Below, one piece after another: positions 62,106 to 64,000 of a DNA stretch of 64,000 nt. The notes beneath the pieces were generated by a model, which worked only from the letters and a program-made list of their open reading frames with translations, searched no databases and was not told the DNA's origin. The stretch comes from an uncultured Muribaculaceae bacterium (GTDB lineage: Bacteria; Bacteroidota; Bacteroidia; Bacteroidales; Muribaculaceae). The DNA lies in assembly GCA_910585275.1 (NCBI GenBank), contig CAJUCW010000012.1, forward strand, positions 1 through 64,000, written 5' to 3'. The position numbers and the translations under genes were made by a program. The stretch's first letter is position 1. Each line of letters starts with the position of its first letter.

Positions 62106-64000
62106 TTAGAATGTAAGGTTGATTCCGACGTTATAACTTTTTGGTACAGTGGATTCAATCGAAGGGGATTCCGGGATAATATTCTCTTTCGCCGCGCGAT
62201 AGATATAGAACGCGTTTCTCAATTGCACGTACAGACGAAGTTTGCTGATCGGGAGCGCCTTTTTGACGTATGGAGCGAAATCAAATCCAACCGTAAGGTC
62301 CTGCATTTTTAGATAGTCGCCCTTCATGTTCCCGCAAAGCTCACGTTGGTCAGCCCATGTAGCGTCAGCTCTGGGATAATCGTTCGATGGATTGTCAGGG
62401 GTCCAATAATTCACATCCGCCACCCAACGTGTGCCCGTAAGTATCACATGCCATCCATATCCATCGTGATGAATCATGTGCCCCCATCGTCCCGACATGT
62501 TGAATGAGAAATCGAGATTCTTCCATTTAAGCGAGCTTCCCAAGGATGTGATAAACTTGGGGTCTCTGCTTCCGAGAATCTGTTTGTCGGCTGCTGAGAT
62601 AACTCCGTCTTCTGTAGTGTCCAGAATCTTCACATCTCCTGGTTTTCTCCCATAGCGGGAAGCTTCCTCTGATTCGAAAGTCTGCCAGATGCCGGTCTTG
62701 ACATAGTCATACATCACATTTATCGGCTTGCCGATGAACCATTTGTTGGTTATATCATCGTTCTTACCGTTTGTGAGTTCCACAATTTTATTATTATTGT
62801 ATGAAAAACCGAGATTCGCTTCCCACTGAACATTACTGTTGCTGATTATGACTCCGCTCAAAGCCACTTCCACTCCATTGTTCCTTGTTTTGCCTATGTT
62901 CTGCCATATTCTGGAGAACCCTGTAGTGGTTGGAATCTGCCTTTGCATGAGAAGATTATCGGTTCTCGTATCATAATATTCTATAGAACCACTGATGCGA
63001 TTATTAAAGAATCCGAAATCAATCCCCACGTTATGGGTATGTGTTTTCTCCCACCCAAGATCCAGATTGACCAGTTTGTCGGGACGATATCCGTATCCTC
63101 CCGTACCGTCATTTCCGAATTTATAAGGATAACTCCCAAGATTAGCGAGAGTAGAATACGGATCAATGGCTTGATTACCCACGGTGCCATACGCATAGCG
63201 TAACTTAAGGTTCGTAATCCAGTCGATATCGTTCATAAATCGTTCCTGCGAGATTCTCCATGCCACGCCGCCGGAAAGGAATGTGGCCCACTTTCGCCCT
63301 TTGGCAAGTCGGGAAGAGCCGTCAGTACGTATTGACACGTTAGCGAGATACCGTCCGTCATAATCATATCTTACACGACCCATGAACGAAGCGAGAGACC
63401 AATCGGAATATCCACTTCCAATTTTGATATTCTCCGTATTATTGCCAAGATTGTTATACGATAGGTTCTCTACAAATATGTTCTTACCGTCAGCACTAAT
63501 ATTGTCAGTGTCATATTTGTATATTTCGGAAATTACATCGGCGGTCAGACCATGTGCTCCCCATGAATTATCGTAAGTCAGGGTGTTGTTCCAAGTCAAA
63601 GCGTAAGAGTTTGAACTTGCCTTTCCCGACCTGTTCAAGCCACCGTTGGCTTGGAACGAGTCGGAACTGTGAAAATACCCTTTGTTCCAATCACTGTACT
63701 GATAGCCGAAGTTGCTGACGAGTCTAAGCCATTTAAACGGATGGATATTAAGAGACAGAACAATGTCTGCGTTGGCGCTCTTCGTATCCGATGCATACCG
63801 GCCCGGTTGATAGTCGGCAAGAATATTCACAGCCGCCTCCTGAGGATTAGGGTATTGGATAATATTGCCTTCCTCATCATAGGGACGGCAAAGAGGCGTG
63901 CCATAGAATAACGCCTGTCCGTAGGATGCCCCTCCGCTGTGGTCCCTTTTTCTTAGTCTTATTGTGGCGCCCATGTCAATCCAGGATGCTATCTTATGGT
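62106..64000 (-). CDS. SusC-like TonB-dependent transporter, 5' part beyond the window
   Basis: The open frame runs off the right edge on the minus strand; the ATG at 63974 is internal, because the frame stays open and protein-like before it (HKIASWIDMGATIRLRKRDH). About 630 residues are visible, covering most of the barrel. They include RVRYDYDGRYLANVSIRTDG, the typical AYGTVGNQAIDPYST, a duplicated-strand segment VNLDLGWEKTHTHNVGIDFG, and the terminal strand SYNVGINLTF. The plug and signal peptide would lie outside the window. It is paired with the SusD-like gene downstream. Confidence 0.93.
   Translation of the reverse strand, partial: HKIASWIDMGATIRLRKRDHSGGASYGQALFYGTPLCRPYDEEGNIIQYPNPQEAAVNILADYQPGRYASDTKSANADIVLSLNIHPFKWLRLVSNFGYQYSDWNKGYFHSSDSFQANGGLNRSGKASSNSYALTWNNTLTYDNSWGAHGLTADVISEIYKYDTDNISADGKNIFVENLSYNNLGNNTENIKIGSGYSDWSLASFMGRVRYDYDGRYLANVSIRTDGSSRLAKGRKWATFLSGGVAWRISQERFMNDIDWITNLKLRYAYGTVGNQAIDPYSTLANLGSYPYKFGNDGTGGYGYRPDKLVNLDLGWEKTHTHNVGIDFGFFNNRISGSIEYYDTRTDNLLMQRQIPTTTGFSRIWQNIGKTRNNGVEVALSGVIISNSNVQWEANLGFSYNNNKIVELTNGKNDDITNKWFIGKPINVMYDYVKTGIWQTFESEEASRYGRKPGDVKILDTTEDGVISAADKQILGSRDPKFITSLGSSLKWKNLDFSFNMSGRWGHMIHHDGYGWHVILTGTRWVADVNYWTPDNPSNDYPRADATWADQRELCGNMKGDYLKMQDLTVGFDFAPYVKKALPISKLRLYVQLRNAFYIYRAAKENIIPESPSIESTVPKSYNVGINLTF

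Noticed and set aside
63972..63974. ATG at 63974 as the true start of the right-hand SusC gene
   Set aside because: The frame continues open and SusC-like to the window edge, and the visible part lacks signal peptide, regulatory-like and plug domains, so the gene is cut by the window.

Overview
The window looks like chromosome of a gut Bacteroidales, with a Muribaculaceae- or Bacteroides-like gene set. The signs are SusC/SusD polysaccharide-utilisation loci (PULs), a hybrid two-component regulator, many exported glycoside hydrolases with lipoprotein signals, a SusC-type barrel architecture, and promoters of the Bacteroidetes type (TTTG, about 20 bases, TAnnTTTG) in front of tRNA-Lys, the wecA-like gene, gapA and carB. 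No rRNA, CRISPR array or intact transposase was found.

Layout. (1) 1-2.2 kb: an abundant-type TPR lipoprotein gene on the minus strand, then tRNA-Lys(CTT). (2) 2.15-17.87 kb: a probable genomic island inserted at the 3' end of the tRNA. A 10-bp copy of the tRNA end recurs at 17861-17870, and each copy is followed at nearly the same distance by a look-alike terminator. The island starts with a cluster of GTGAACA iterons and an integrase that has lost its catalytic domain. It carries a complete, visibly more A+T-rich beta-glucan-type PUL (HTCS regulator, GH16, SusC, SusD, surface glycan-binding protein, GH3) and ends in a truncated receiver-domain gene. (3) 18-24.2 kb: a Fic protein, a decayed gene fragment, the ammonium channel AmtB, a small winged-helix protein and a GH127 enzyme. 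(4) 24.4-32.2 kb, minus strand: what I consider the most interesting system, a candidate ribosomally made, radical-SAM-modified peptide locus. It has a short precursor with a Gly-Gly leader and six cysteines, a radical SAM/SPASM maturase, an outer-membrane barrel protein, a C39-peptidase ABC exporter, a 71-residue protein resembling only the membrane anchor of an HlyD adaptor, and a lipoprotein serpin. Maturase, barrel and exporter genes overlap by 4 bases each.

(5) 32.9-45.5 kb: housekeeping and envelope genes (WecA-like transferase, GapA, MscL), an exported GH2 beta-galactosidase, and a three-gene RND efflux operon. (6) 45.6-53.8 kb, minus strand: a uronate-utilisation cluster (GH43, a GH105-DUF2264 fusion, a KduD-like dehydrogenase, a DUF4861 protein, an orphan PTS-type IIC permease and a KduI with a signal peptide). 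It fits release and catabolism of unsaturated uronates from pectin- or arabinogalactan-like glycans. (7) 54-58.4 kb: carB with its own promoter and terminator, then a second GH43 gene. (8) 58.7-64 kb, minus strand: part of another PUL (GH31, SusD, and a SusC whose 5' end lies beyond the window).

All calls come from reading the sequence. Family names rest on recognisable motifs and gene context, not on database searches.
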